Of a DNA stretch of 64,000 nt, positions 28,601 through 39,389 are shown piece by piece (position 1 is the stretch's first letter; every line of letters begins with the position of its first letter). The notes beneath the pieces are model-generated. The model did no database searches, was not told the origin of the DNA, and was given only the letters and a program-made list of their open reading frames with translations. The translations under genes were made by a program, and so were the position numbers. Source of the stretch: Planctomycetota bacterium (lineage in GTDB: Bacteria > Planctomycetota > Planctomycetia > Planctomycetales > Planctomycetaceae); NCBI GenBank assembly GCA_018242525.1, contig JAFEBS010000019.1, positions 1-64,000 of the forward strand, written 5' to 3'.

Positions 28601-30833
28601 GAATCGGGGCGAAACCCCGACGCTTGTCACGAATGCCGCCGGAGATCTGGGAGCGCTGCATGGGATGCCCACCTTGATCCGCATCCTGACCGCTTTGGGA
28701 AAAACGGGGTTCAAGTCGGAACGGTACTATTACAACAACACTCCCCGCAGCCGGGCTCAATCGTTGACGAGGCTGGCGAGTATCACTTATCCCGCCGCCG
28801 ATGAGACCGTTGACGGCGGTGTGGCATTGCTGAAGGCGGCCATCAAAGCCGATGCATTTCCGGAAGAACGCCTGTTCGAATTGGCGTTCCTCGCGCCGCA
28901 ATGGGTCAAATACATGGAAGCCTATTTCAAGTGGAAGGGCATGTCCGAAGGACTGTACTGGTTCCTGGCTCACATGCAATCCTGGGGATCGGATGTGGCC
29001 GAACGGGCCGCCGTGGGTGCGGGCCTGGAAGAAGAAGACGACGATGAGGCCAATGAGGATCTTGACGACGATGATGATGACGATACGTCCGATGAATCGG
29101 GCGAGACTCCGCCCAAGGACGTCAAGCCGCCCAGGCTTTCGCCATGGGAACGTCTGATCCTCGAACGGACCAGCTTGACCGATCAGGAACGCAGCGATGG
29201 TGCAATTGATATCGCGTGGTTCCGACGAGTGTATGCGGAACTCGGCGAGGCACGCTGGAAGCAACTCGCCGTGGCCGCAAGGTACGCGGCAAACGCCAGC
29301 CAGGCGAAGAAGGCCCAACTGCTGGCAGACGTTTTGCTGGGCAAGGCCAGCCTCGATGATCTGATCAAGGGAATCAAGACCAAGTACTTGAAGGAATACG
29401 TGCGGCTGCTGGGCCTGTTCCCGCTACCGACCGGAGCCAAACGCGATGTGGAACTGAAACGCCGGTTCGAGGTCCTGCAGGAATACGGTCGTTATGCGAA
29501 AACCTTGAGCGGTCTGACGAAGCCCGAGGCGCTGCGGTCATTGGAAATCGGCCTGCGTAACCTCGCGGGAACTGCCGGATTCCCCGACCCGATTCGCCTC
29601 GACTGGGCGCTGGGGGCCGAGACATTGAAGGATCTGGCGGCCGGTCCGGTCAAGGCGACGAAGGATGGGGTCACCGTGACACTCATTCTTGACGAGCAAA
29701 CCCAGCCGCAGATCACCATCGCACGGGGCGAAAAGCTGCTCAAGTCGGCTCCCCCGGCCGTCAAGAAAGACAAGGTGGTGGCAGGGCTGTTCGAACGGTC
29801 CAAGGAACTGAAACGCCAGGTATCACGCCAGCGTCAGTCTCTGGAAGCCATGATGTGCCGTGGTGAAACGGTCTCCGCAACGGAACTGGTGTCGCTCTGC
29901 ACGCATGCCCTGGTCGCACCGCTCCTGCAACGACTGGTCTTCATCGGCGACGGTGTTTTCGGCTATCCGGACAAAAAGGGAAAGTCCCTGCGCAATCATG
30001 CCGGCAAACTGGTTGCGATCCCCAAATCGGCGTCGTTGAGAATCGCGCACCCGTACGATTTGTTCAAATCGGGGGATTGGGACAAGTGGCAGCACGACTG
30101 CTTTCAGGCCGAGCGGATCCAGCCGTTCAAGCAGATCTTCCGAGAACTGTATGTCGTCACGAAACAGGAAAAAGCGGACGATGATCGCTCGAAGCGATAC
30201 ACGGGTCAGCAGGTGAATCCGCGCCAGGCGTACGCGCTGTGGGGACAACGAGGTTGGAACACCGACGAAGGTGTCTTCAAGACGTTTCACGAGGAAGACA
30301 TCATCGCGTCGGTCTCGTTCGACTATGGCTTTACAACGCCAGCCGAAGTCGAAGGGCCGACGATCGGGTCGATTCATTTCATGAATCGCGATGAGTACAA
30401 AGTCATCCCCCTCGCCAAAGTTCCGCCGCGATTGTTCAGCGAAGTGATGCGCGACATGGATCTTGTCGTCAGCGTTGCTCATGCCGGCGGCGTCGATCCG
30501 GAAGCCACTGCTTCGACGGTCGAAATGCGGATCAACCTGTTGCGTGAAACCTGCCAGTTGCTCTCCTTGAAGAATGTCCGCTTCAAGGCCAGCCAGGCGG
30601 TGATCGATGGTCAACTGGGTCAGTACACAGTGCACCTGGGCAGCGGCACCGTCCATCGCATGCCAGGCGGATCGGTGTGCATCGTCCCAGTTCATTCGCA
30701 ACACCGCGGTCGCTTGTTTCTGCCATTTGCGGACAACGATCCCCGCACGGCAGAAGTAATGTCGAAGGTCCTGCTGCTGGCTCGGGACCAGGAGATTCTA
30801 GACCCTTCCATCCTGGATCAATTACGCGCATGA
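25614..30833 (+). CDS. Giant DUF5724/DUF4132-type (MolR-related) protein
   Basis: 1739 aa. The GTG at 25614 is preferred (GGGAGG six bases upstream); a TTG at 25608 is too close. Residues 1-750 are helical, HEAT-like and resemble the region called DUF5724. Two acidic linkers break the chain: an Asp run near 858-870 and an Asp/Glu-rich stretch near 1138-1165. The C-terminal 350 residues carry the DUF4132 pattern found in MolR/YehI-type proteins, including HPYDLFKSGDWDKWQ, YTGQQVNPRQAYALWGQRGW, and near the end RMPGGSVCIVPVHSQHRGRLF followed by LPFADNDPRT. There is no signal peptide or TM. The biochemical function of DUF4132 is not established. The translational coupling with the Gly-Gly beta-grasp protein implies joint action. 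Codon use resembles that of neighbouring genes. Confidence 0.85.
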   Translation: MLNPEVASKQLDQWRIKKLFDERNVELDDGNDFDLNDGEQATRFVKKLGSLPAKLAKIGYGLYGLTDKGAVYSEKQFNESIKRRNQASRDLDQLSSRDRIQILAVMFPKMASDVNRTWEQLRSAPYTVSWTKKAFRAPRNHAVSLSHRRDWLSLMFNLAEHFHEEHLTPVWLATWVTHIRIGYSNYQQEVGCLLAGVIDAGGKPADAVFEILSESARNEHDIGGMGQHVTQALLLSSRPDGWELIEKMLLAAQRQEGLRQAILETIDLTHPEAYRRMLRLIRENDLARFSAIIRAVNVWFGFAWDAVTAKVVNSSIDLALNMLEDPAARSRALKGSDPNHAYFSLWATAFEDAEAAIPFAESLLKHKQPEMRFVGCALLGHLELPQAGAIRSRCVDDDDLRIARWALDGNTDSDESDEEATKLALRDKRIHFERLERLYPRLPEKPKKFEAIVWPWTAFEFGREHLSPYLMGALGDQPPTKLLPYVSTFGVWQRRQLVELFAEQKKWDAESRSVVIGMAGDSSADVRTAAFQAVSKLKLTEPEVLRLESMLTRKAGDLRKGVLELALGLKDDQALASADRLLAAKDANQRQAGLELVRQLFEHKRSSDACRARAEAYRTARPKLSKDEQTQVSAVLDVSPEDQALTLENALGLMDPTLRSPVVAPRNRKARVISEGALRNLKSLDDLIHKHRETPIILDRKTNQQELLGTVRWGFPSYNSRRSPEKEAAKLPMREVWEAWNKSRPKSDRDADGMELWRATTFHELTDSWRGAEVFKWAATKQRTAFAELLMTKLKPVKLKYEPLVRSILDWLQFLHPYEHEIDTTLDIAETLFSLVSEADLKELVPKPKPAKKGKSPRNDDDDDDDDDNEKDWRRNELFEHWLPDGQIDKLTDAQFTRLWHLLHWRDRPIAGALPRSPGWDSVQRAYSLGLANIHEVANELAGPRSRSYYSLDNFNTLTRLTQRKLHADDERFLQQHPEVADLVRRCVAIILDTELNRGETPTLVTNAAGDLGALHGMPTLIRILTALGKTGFKSERYYYNNTPRSRAQSLTRLASITYPAADETVDGGVALLKAAIKADAFPEERLFELAFLAPQWVKYMEAYFKWKGMSEGLYWFLAHMQSWGSDVAERAAVGAGLEEEDDDEANEDLDDDDDDDTSDESGETPPKDVKPPRLSPWERLILERTSLTDQERSDGAIDIAWFRRVYAELGEARWKQLAVAARYAANASQAKKAQLLADVLLGKASLDDLIKGIKTKYLKEYVRLLGLFPLPTGAKRDVELKRRFEVLQEYGRYAKTLSGLTKPEALRSLEIGLRNLAGTAGFPDPIRLDWALGAETLKDLAAGPVKATKDGVTVTLILDEQTQPQITIARGEKLLKSAPPAVKKDKVVAGLFERSKELKRQVSRQRQSLEAMMCRGETVSATELVSLCTHALVAPLLQRLVFIGDGVFGYPDKKGKSLRNHAGKLVAIPKSASLRIAHPYDLFKSGDWDKWQHDCFQAERIQPFKQIFRELYVVTKQEKADDDRSKRYTGQQVNPRQAYALWGQRGWNTDEGVFKTFHEEDIIASVSFDYGFTTPAEVEGPTIGSIHFMNRDEYKVIPLAKVPPRLFSEVMRDMDLVVSVAHAGGVDPEATASTVEMRINLLRETCQLLSLKNVRFKASQAVIDGQLGQYTVHLGSGTVHRMPGGSVCIVPVHSQHRGRLFLPFADNDPRTAEVMSKVLLLARDQEILDPSILDQLRA

Positions 30834-31136
30834 GCAAGATGCCCGTGGTGCCCTGATTCAGCAGTCCATTTCGGCAGTTTTTGCCGGACTCGCTCGGCCG
30901 GACTGCCTCAAGTCTTCTTCAGCCAAAGACTTGAGCGAAACAAATAAATGGCCAAATCAATTCCACATTCCGAAGTGACGATTCCGGATCACAGTCAGCC
31001 ACGCGATTTCACTCGCTCGATTTGTCGAAATTCTGTCCAGATGTGATTGCGAAGTTTGTGGGTTCAGGTCACCTCCTGAAAGAGTGCAGACTTGAGGCCG
31101 CTCGGTATATCTGAACACTTTCGACGGGGACGTTAC
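30834..31136. other. 303-bp intergenic region with a hairpin
   Basis: No gene. A 10-bp perfect stem (CTCAAGTCTT 30907-30916 with AAGACTTGAG 30926-30935) lies 74 bases after the DUF4132 stop and may end that transcript, although no T-tract follows. The remainder should contain the promoter of the porin-like gene; no clear hexamers were identified. Confidence 0.4.
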
Positions 31137-32069
31137 ATGAGATTTTTAAAGCCCTGCTGTCTGCTTGCCTGTGCGTTGATAAACGCTATGGTCGCGTCAG
31201 TCCAAGCCGATGATCTGACCGACCCGACGGAGTGGAATTTGACTGGCGCGCTGGTCAGCGATGGCCGCATCCTGGGACTGTTTCGGGAGTCCGACCATCA
31301 GTTCACCGATTTCATCAGCCCAATGACAAATCCCGTCTATTTTGAAGATCCGCGAACCTTGACCGAAGCGCGCGCCATCTTCATCAATCACAGCCTCCCC
31401 TCCAACGTGGGCGGTGGCAGCGTGCAGGTCTATGCAACACAGTTGCGAGCGGCCTTGACCGAGAACTTGTCGATCATCGCCACCAAGGATGGCTACATCG
31501 TATCCGAGTCGCCGATTCTGAATGACGGGTTTGCAGACGTCTCAGCCGGTCTGAAATTGAACGTCTTCAAGGATGTCGAATCTCAAACGCTATTGAGCGT
31601 CGGAACGGTCTTCGAGATTCCCGCCGGCAGCCATACCGCATTGCAGGGCAACGGCGGTGAATTCCATCTGTTCGCCACTGGCGGTACCGAGTTCCTGCCC
31701 GGTTATCACCTTGTCTCTGGTTCCGGTTTCCGGTTGCCAACCAACACGACAAATCAAAACCAGATGTGGTACTGGTCCAATCACGTCGACAAGAAACTCG
31801 GCTGCTCCGGCTTCTACCTGTTCACTGAATGCAATTGGTACTACTACATGTCATCGGGCAACGGACTCCAGGCACCGATTGGCGGTGGCGATCTGTTCAA
31901 CCTGGGTTCGGTGGGGATGGCGGGTGACAGCGCTGTCACTGGTGCCTACGGCGTGAAATACAAGCCCGGCAAGAACCTGGAATTGGGGGTCGCCTACGAA
32001 ATCCCCTACAGTCAGCGACGTGACCTGCTGCAAAACCGGTTGACCGTTGACCTGATCTTGCGGTACTAA
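31137..32069 (+). CDS. Porin-like outer-membrane beta-barrel protein
   Basis: 310 aa from ATG 31137 (GGGGA upstream). A signal peptide (about 1-24, ending VASVQADD) is followed by a Gly- and aromatic-rich chain of alternating strands (VQVYATQLRAALTENLSIIA; YDVSAGLKL-like repeats; LELGVAYEIPYSQRRD). The last residue is Tyr in VDLILRY, the aromatic C-terminal signature recognised by BAM. This is consistent with an outer-membrane barrel of about 12-14 strands. Substrate and family were not recognised; planctomycetes encode many such unassigned barrels. It is transcribed alone. Confidence 0.7.
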   Translation: MRFLKPCCLLACALINAMVASVQADDLTDPTEWNLTGALVSDGRILGLFRESDHQFTDFISPMTNPVYFEDPRTLTEARAIFINHSLPSNVGGGSVQVYATQLRAALTENLSIIATKDGYIVSESPILNDGFADVSAGLKLNVFKDVESQTLLSVGTVFEIPAGSHTALQGNGGEFHLFATGGTEFLPGYHLVSGSGFRLPTNTTNQNQMWYWSNHVDKKLGCSGFYLFTECNWYYYMSSGNGLQAPIGGGDLFNLGSVGMAGDSAVTGAYGVKYKPGKNLELGVAYEIPYSQRRDLLQNRLTVDLILRY

Positions 32070-32286
32070 CGAACGCGGGGACGGTTTTCAGGCCGAATGT
32101 TGAGAAGCTCCCGATGGACCCGCCAGGCACCGCTGCCTGGCAGGTCTTCGCGCGTTTGCACGGTAAACGGTCGTTCCCCACAGACCGAAGTCGTTGCATT
32201 CCCCTCAGGCCCTGTTTGACAGACTCCGACGATTGACCCAGAATCTCCGAGCGGAATTCTTCTTCTGAACTGCCGGAGTGTGCATT

Positions 32287-33420
32287 GTGAAAATCGTCGA
32301 AGTGGAAGTCGTCCCGCTGACCGGGGCCACGGTGGATGGAGGCTGGCCGCAGGGGCATGAACCACAAGAGAATCTGCACACGCTGGTTCAGGTTCGGACA
32401 GACAGTGGACTGCATGGCTGGGGCGGTTGCTTTACCTCAGGGACCCTGGTGGAAGGGGCTGTCGCCCTGCTGTGGCCGCTGCTGAAGGGGCAGTCGGCCG
32501 TCGAACCCGAGCGAGTTTCCGAAGTGCTGCGTCAGGCCAGCTTCTGGCAGGGGCGGGGTGGGGCTGTCGAACATGCCATCAGTGGACTGGACATTGCCCT
32601 GTGGGACATCATGGGCAAGGCCTGTGGCCAACCCGTGTCGCGCCTGCTGGGGGGAAACTATCGAGATCGAATCAAGCCTTACGGGTCGATCCTGTTCGAT
32701 GAGCCGGAAGCGTTGACCAGGACTCTGGAAAGTGTCGTGGCGCGAGGATTCAAGGCAATCAAGATGGGATGGCGGCCCTTTGGTCGACGTGATCGTCAGT
32801 TTGATGAAATGATCGTCCGAACGGCGCGACAGACTGTTGGCGATGGGGTGGAGTTGATGGTTGATGCGGGGGGAAGTGAACAGTTCTGGCCGCACGGGAC
32901 AAACTGGGCTCGCGAAACCGCAAAGATGCTCGCCGACTTTAACATCACGTGGTTCGAAGAACCGCTGCCGCCGGACGATATCGAAGGCTACATCGAACTG
33001 ACACGCGTTTCCCCGGTCCCGATCGCCGGGTGCGAAGTCTTGACGCGGCGACAGTCGTTCCTCCCCTGGATCGAACGACGTGCCGTCGACATTCTGCAAC
33101 CAGACTGCACAAAAAACGGAGGTCTGTCGGAATCCCGCCGACTGGCGTGGTTGTGCTTCGATCACAACATCACTCTGGTTCCACACGGCTGGAACACCGC
33201 GATGGGCCTGGCCGCTGACCTGCAATTTAGTGCCGCCATCCCCAGGGCACGCTATGTCGAATACCTGACACCCTGCGCCTACATCGACGATTTGACCACA
33301 GAGCCATTCCAGATTGACGCTGAGGGAAACCTGACAATCCCCAGTCTGCCCGGGCTGGGGGTCGACATTGATCCGGACAAATTGAAACGATATGCCGGCA
33401 AGCGGACGGTGTTTCGGTAG
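32287..33420 (+). CDS. Enolase-superfamily sugar-acid dehydratase (MR/MLE family)
   Basis: 377 aa. The GTG at 32287 (nine bases after GGAG) is preferred to a GTG at 32278. An N-terminal capping domain is followed by a TIM barrel with ordered metal ligands: Asp in LMVDAGG (about 197), Glu in WFEEPLPPDD (about 223) and Glu in IAGCEVLTRR (about 249). A candidate general base is the Lys in FKAIKMGW; the later DILQPD and the His in LVPHGWNTAMG belong to the mandelate-racemase/galactonate-dehydratase branch. It probably dehydrates or racemises an aldonic acid; the exact substrate is not assignable. No sugar-acid operon surrounds it. Confidence 0.9.
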   Translation: MKIVEVEVVPLTGATVDGGWPQGHEPQENLHTLVQVRTDSGLHGWGGCFTSGTLVEGAVALLWPLLKGQSAVEPERVSEVLRQASFWQGRGGAVEHAISGLDIALWDIMGKACGQPVSRLLGGNYRDRIKPYGSILFDEPEALTRTLESVVARGFKAIKMGWRPFGRRDRQFDEMIVRTARQTVGDGVELMVDAGGSEQFWPHGTNWARETAKMLADFNITWFEEPLPPDDIEGYIELTRVSPVPIAGCEVLTRRQSFLPWIERRAVDILQPDCTKNGGLSESRRLAWLCFDHNITLVPHGWNTAMGLAADLQFSAAIPRARYVEYLTPCAYIDDLTTEPFQIDAEGNLTIPSLPGLGVDIDPDKLKRYAGKRTVFR

Positions 33421-35039
<1,619 letters not shown>

Positions 35040-35050
35040 CATGACTCGCC

Positions 35051-35082
35051 GACCCGGACACACGTGTCCGGGTCACTTTTTT
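35051..35082 (+). terminator. Intrinsic terminator after enolase
   Basis: Perfect 10-bp stem GACCCGGACA / TGTCCGGGTC with a four-base loop, followed by ACTTTTTTCC. It stands 11 bases past the enolase stop codon and 20 bases before the ribonuclease D start. Confidence 0.9.
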
Positions 35083-35102
35083 CCTGTGCAAAGCCCCGCC
35101 CC

Positions 35103-36314
35103 ATGAATTCGTCGCTGATCACGACCCAGGCCGAATTCGATGATCTTTGCCTGCATATGCGCGAGGCAAAGCTGGTTGCGTTCGATACCGAGTTTGTCTC
35201 GGAATACACCTATCGCCCGGAACTCTGCCTGCTGCAGTTCGCCACTGCCGACCGCTGCGTGGCGGTCGATCCCTTCGACATCCCGGACCTGAGCGGCTGG
35301 TGGGAACTGATGGCGGACGACAAGACCACCATCATCATTCATGGTGGCCGGGAAGAAGTCCGCTTCTGCCTGACATTCGCCAATGCCCCACCGCGCAAGC
35401 TGTGGGATGTTCAGGTTGCGGAAGGGCTGCGTTCACGCAGCTTCCCTCTTGGATACGACGCCCTGGTCAAGCGAATTCTCGGTCGAACCGCTCACGGTCG
35501 CGAAACCCGCACGGACTGGCGCCGTCGACCGCTGACCGAAAACCAGATCGCCTATGCCGTCGACGACGTCAAGCACGTCCTGGAAATCTACGACATCCAG
35601 AAAAAGTCTCTCACGAAGCTGAAACGCCAGGCGTGGGCCCAGGCGGAAATGCAGCGAATGATCGACGAGGTCAGTGCCGAGCGAGCTCCTGAAAGCTGGC
35701 AACGCCTGCCCGGCATTCATCGCCTGTCGGCACGGGAACTGGCGGTGGTGCGCGAAGTCTACCGCTGGCGCGAATCCGAGGCGGCCGCCAAGAATCGACC
35801 GATGCGCAAGATCCTGCGCGACGACCTGGTCCTGGAAATCGCCAAGCGACGCCCCACCAGTGAAGCCGATCTGCTGGCCGTTCGCGACATGAACCGCCCC
35901 GAATACAAGAAAGCCGCCGCCACGATGCTGGCCTGCGTCAGCGAAGGCCTGGCCGTCCCCAAAAACCAGCTCCCCGTCCTTCCCAAGTCGCTCGACGAAG
36001 AAAAATCCCATGACGAACAGGTCATCGGCCAACTGCTGGGACTGGCGTTGGCAAACCGTTGTGCCGAGCTGAATGTCGCGATGGGCCTGATCGGCAAAAC
36101 CGCCGACCTGCGTCACCTGGTGCGCTGGCACGCGTACGGTGAGCGCGAAGGGGATCCACCGCGGTTGACACAAGGCTGGCGCGCCGAAGTTTGCGGCGAC
36201 CTGCTGACCGACGTCCTGAACGGCAAGATCTCGCTTCGCGTTGCCGACCCGCAATCCGACCACCCGCTGGTCTTCGAACGCCGCGCAGGTGACCAGGAGA
36301 CCGCACACGAATAG
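35103..36314 (+). CDS. rnd: Ribonuclease D
   Basis: 403 aa from ATG 35103. This 3'-5' exoribonuclease matures tRNA 3' ends. The DEDDy exonuclease motifs are visible: Exo I LVAFDTEFVSEYTYRPELC, Exo II around IHGGREEVRFC with KLWDVQVAEG, and Exo III AYAVDDVKHVLEIYD. An HRDC domain follows (about 210-290, LSARELAVVREVYRWRESEA and PTSEADLLAVRDM). The translation start lies right after the enolase terminator, so expression by read-through or from a promoter inside eno is likely. Confidence 0.95.
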   Translation: MNSSLITTQAEFDDLCLHMREAKLVAFDTEFVSEYTYRPELCLLQFATADRCVAVDPFDIPDLSGWWELMADDKTTIIIHGGREEVRFCLTFANAPPRKLWDVQVAEGLRSRSFPLGYDALVKRILGRTAHGRETRTDWRRRPLTENQIAYAVDDVKHVLEIYDIQKKSLTKLKRQAWAQAEMQRMIDEVSAERAPESWQRLPGIHRLSARELAVVREVYRWRESEAAAKNRPMRKILRDDLVLEIAKRRPTSEADLLAVRDMNRPEYKKAAATMLACVSEGLAVPKNQLPVLPKSLDEEKSHDEQVIGQLLGLALANRCAELNVAMGLIGKTADLRHLVRWHAYGEREGDPPRLTQGWRAEVCGDLLTDVLNGKISLRVADPQSDHPLVFERRAGDQETAHE

Positions 36315-36439
36315 TCCTCCGACCGCTTGTCGCGGTCCCCCGTCAGGCTATACTTCCGCCCAGAATTGGAACGGCGGCAGGTCATCACCGTCGCCGAGTT
36401 TTTTAGTTGTCCCCAGTTAACAGAAGGCAAGCACAAGTC

Positions 36440-36970
36440 ATGAGCGCAAGCGTCGGTCAACTCGCCCCGGATTTTTCTGTTCAAGCGTACGATCGTACGA
36501 AGGACGCATTTGCCCACGTCAACCTGTCGGATTACGCGGGGAAATGGGTCTGCCTGTACTTCTATCCCCTCGATTTCACCTTCGTCTGTCCAACGGAAAT
36601 CGTGGCCTTCAACGATGCCGTGGAAGAATTCGCCAGCCGTAATTGTGCCCTGCTGACCGCCAGCACCGACAGTGTCTATTCGCACAAGGGCTGGTGTGAC
36701 AGTCATCCGGACCTGGCGAAGATGAAGCACCTGATGCTGGCTGATACCAATCACAAGTTGTCCCGCGACTACGGCGTGTTGATCGAAGACGCCGGGATTG
36801 CCTATCGCGGCATCTTCCTGATCAGCCCCACCGGGATTGTCCGCTGGCTGGCGATTCACGACTTGCCAGTCGGCCGCAACGTCGAAGAAGTCCTGCGCGT
36901 CCTCGACGCACTCCAGACTGACAAGCTGGTCCCCTGCAACTGGAAGAAGGGCGGAAAGACGCTCAACTGA
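36440..36970 (+). CDS. Typical 2-Cys peroxiredoxin (AhpC/TSA family)
   Basis: 176 aa from ATG 36440 (AGAAGG upstream). It reduces hydrogen peroxide or alkyl hydroperoxides. The peroxidatic Cys lies in YPLDFTFVCPTEIVAFND (about residue 50) and the resolving Cys in KLVPCNWKKGG near the C-terminus, so the two-Cys mechanism is intact. SPTGIVRWLAIHDLPVGRN is the conserved substrate-side loop. The reductant gene (AhpF or thioredoxin reductase) is not adjacent. The first 60 bp upstream of the start contain no obvious OxyR site that I could identify. Confidence 0.95.
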   Translation: MSASVGQLAPDFSVQAYDRTKDAFAHVNLSDYAGKWVCLYFYPLDFTFVCPTEIVAFNDAVEEFASRNCALLTASTDSVYSHKGWCDSHPDLAKMKHLMLADTNHKLSRDYGVLIEDAGIAYRGIFLISPTGIVRWLAIHDLPVGRNVEEVLRVLDALQTDKLVPCNWKKGGKTLN

Positions 36971-37043
36971 GTTTGTTCCGCCGGTCAATGGAAACCTGGA
37001 TCCCTGGTCGATGTCTCACATCGGCCGGGGATTTCTCATTTCT

Positions 37044-37093
37044 CGTTCCCAAGCTCCCGCTTGGGAACGCCCGTCTTCGAAGCTCCGCTTCGC
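37044..37093. repeat. Double hairpin repeat after the peroxiredoxin gene
   Basis: CGTTCCCAAGC / GCTTGGGAACG (11-bp perfect stem, loop TCCC) is followed nine bases later by CGAAGC / GCTTCG with loop TCC. Placement 73 bases after the peroxiredoxin stop and before a convergent kinase gene fits a terminator. The TTCCCAAGCTCCCGCTTGGGAA core resembles a widespread short palindromic repeat of bacterial genomes, which is my recollection and was not searched. Confidence 0.55.
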
Positions 37094-37196
37094 GATCGGG
37101 ATTCGGCAGCAGATCACTCTATGACGATCCAGAGCGACGAAATGATGTGGCAGTCTAATGTCCCAGGTTCATGCAACGCGATTGAGGGCGGTTTCG

Positions 37197-39389
37197 TCAG
37201 AACCGTGGCCCGCCCGGTGGTCCACCCGGTGGCCCGCCAGGATGAGACCCCGGGCCCGGCCGACCTGTGCCAAATCCCATGCGGCGGGGGAACAGCAGCG
37301 GGCCGACATAGGGCTTGCCGGTCATCGAGTGCCACTCGGCCATCTGGTCGGGAGTCAGCACCGACAACATCGTCTGCAACGTCGACCTGGCCCGTTCATC
37401 AAAGGACTCGGACGATGACGGGCCGCGACCCCGTCCTTCACCCGGGAACGGGATCAGCTCTGCTTCCATCTGGTTCAGGCGATCCCGCTGCTGCTGCGTC
37501 AATTTCAGAGCCGTCACCACATCCGGTTCGTGCAGAGCACGCGGGCCCTGGCACTGCAGGGCGATTTGCGGCAGCCGGTGCAACTGAGCCGTCGTCAGAA
37601 TCGAAGCCAGCGCCGATTCATTCTCCCGTGCCACCGCCAGCAATCGCTGTCGATGCCCGGCCGAACTCATCTCGCGCGGGCCATGCCCCAACTCACGCCG
37701 CTGAGTTTCCAGCTGGTCGGTCATTTCTGCGATCCGGCTGCGTTGCTCGTCCGTCACCTGCAGGTCCGTCAACACCGCCGGTTCACGAAGCAGGAAATTG
37801 TTTCGGTCTGCCTTGAGCACGGCCAGATCACCCAGGATCTTCTTCACCCGATCGCGGGTGACTCCCAATTCGGCCTGTGCTCCGGGATCTTCCTCGCGCT
37901 GGGCGATGAATTCCTGGTAGTAGCCCAGTGCCGTTTCCAGCAGTCGTTTGCGCAGACTTTCCTGGAAGGGGTTGTCGGACAGTTCGTGTTCGGCCAGCCG
38001 AATCATTTCGTCCGCCGCGGCACGGGCCAGTTGAAACCGGGCTTCCGCCTCCCGGGCCCGCAAGCTTTCCCGCTGGTAGGCCTGTCGAGTCAGTGATTGC
38101 TCCCGCGCTATGAGCGCCGAAAAAATCGTCAGTCCAATCAATCCACAGACCAGCAGTACTACGGTCGCACTCACGAATGACGGATGTCGACGCATCCATT
38201 TGCGGACCCGGTCGGCCACATTCGGGCGCCGCGCCAGGATCGGTCGCTCCTCCAGGTAACGACGCAAGTCGGCCGCCATATCGGCCGCCGTGGCGTAACG
38301 GTCATTCGCCGCCTTCGCCGTCGCCTTCAGGACGATCGTTTCCAAATCGAAGGGAATTGACAGATCCCACAGCCGCAATGGTCGCGGATCTTCGTTCAGG
38401 ATCTGATGCAGCAGCGTCGCGCGGTCATCACCGGAGAAAATGGGGCGCAGCGTCAGGAACTCGTACAGCGTCGCACCCAGCGAATACACGTCTGCGCGAT
38501 GATCAACCGGAATTCGTCGGCCTGCCGCCTGCTCCGGGCTCATGTAACGCAACGTCCCGACCAAGTCGCCGGTTTGAGTCACCCCGCCATCGGCCACCAC
38601 CTGGGCCAGTCCAAAGTCGGTGATCCAGACCGCCCCCCTGGCATCCATCAGCAGGTTGGCTGGCTTGATGTCACGATGGACGACCCCGGCTTCGTGCGCG
38701 TAATCCAGCGCATCCGCCAACTGCGCGGCAATCCGGGCCGCCGTCCGAAAGCTTTCCGTTTCACGCCGCGACCGCAGCGACGTCCGGGCTCCAAAGTCCG
38801 CGACCGTCGGGCCGGCCTCGTAATCCGCCGTGGAATCCGGTGGGGGTGCCGCAGCAACCTCAGATGCATTACGCAGTTCCTGAATCACGGTGGCGAGTGA
38901 CCGGCCCTCGATCAGTTGCATCGCATAGAAATGCACGCCCCGCTCACTGCCGACCGCGTACACGGGTACGATGTTGGAATGGTGCAATTGCGCGGCGGCG
39001 TGCGCTTCGTTCTTGAACCGTTGCAGCTGACGCGTATCCAGGGCGGCAGCGAACGGAAGCACCTTCAAGGCCACGCGTCGACCGAGCGACAGTTGCATCG
39101 CCTCATAGACGACACCCATCCCACCACGACCGATCTCGCGCACAATCTGAAAGTCACCCAGCGGCTTGCCGGAAAACTCGGTGCTGGGGGTTGCGTTCAC
39201 CGGACGCAACGATTGGGCGAGCTCAATTCCATCCAGGCATTCGGCGAGCGCCTCGGACAGCTCCGGGAACCGTGCCAGGTACGCCTGGCGATCGGGCGCG
39301 TGCCCCGCTTCCAACTCGGCCAGGTACTCGCGCGAGATCTCCAGCAGACGTGGATCGTCTTCGTCAATGTCGTCGGGAGCGGTACTCAT
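37197..39389 (-). CDS. Membrane serine/threonine protein kinase
   Basis: 730 aa from ATG 39389 (GAGGTG upstream). Its ATG overlaps the stop of the ECF sigma gene (ATGA), so the two are translationally coupled. After an N-terminal helical lead (1-85), the Hanks-type kinase domain has [38 protein letters not shown] and LRYMSPEQA, all catalytic residues intact. A Ser/Pro-rich insert of about 50 residues lies between the hinge and the catalytic loop. One TM segment ([19 protein letters not shown], about 410) is followed by a coiled coil and an outside region with three LTxxQ-type motifs (LTPDQ, LTQQQ, VTDEQ) reminiscent of Spy/CpxP, ending in a Gly/Pro-rich tail. I infer a sensor that phosphorylates cytoplasmic targets, perhaps the sigma factor. 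Confidence 0.92.
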   Translation of the reverse strand: MSTAPDDIDEDDPRLLEISREYLAELEAGHAPDRQAYLARFPELSEALAECLDGIELAQSLRPVNATPSTEFSGKPLGDFQIVREIGRGGMGVVYEAMQLSLGRRVALKVLPFAAALDTRQLQRFKNEAHAAAQLHHSNIVPVYAVGSERGVHFYAMQLIEGRSLATVIQELRNASEVAAAPPPDSTADYEAGPTVADFGARTSLRSRRETESFRTAARIAAQLADALDYAHEAGVVHRDIKPANLLMDARGAVWITDFGLAQVVADGGVTQTGDLVGTLRYMSPEQAAGRRIPVDHRADVYSLGATLYEFLTLRPIFSGDDRATLLHQILNEDPRPLRLWDLSIPFDLETIVLKATAKAANDRYATAADMAADLRRYLEERPILARRPNVADRVRKWMRRHPSFVSATVVLLVCGLIGLTIFSALIAREQSLTRQAYQRESLRAREAEARFQLARAAADEMIRLAEHELSDNPFQESLRKRLLETALGYYQEFIAQREEDPGAQAELGVTRDRVKKILGDLAVLKADRNNFLLREPAVLTDLQVTDEQRSRIAEMTDQLETQRRELGHGPREMSSAGHRQRLLAVARENESALASILTTAQLHRLPQIALQCQGPRALHEPDVVTALKLTQQQRDRLNQMEAELIPFPGEGRGRGPSSSESFDERARSTLQTMLSVLTPDQMAEWHSMTGKPYVGPLLFPRRMGFGTGRPGPGSHPGGPPGGPPGGPRF

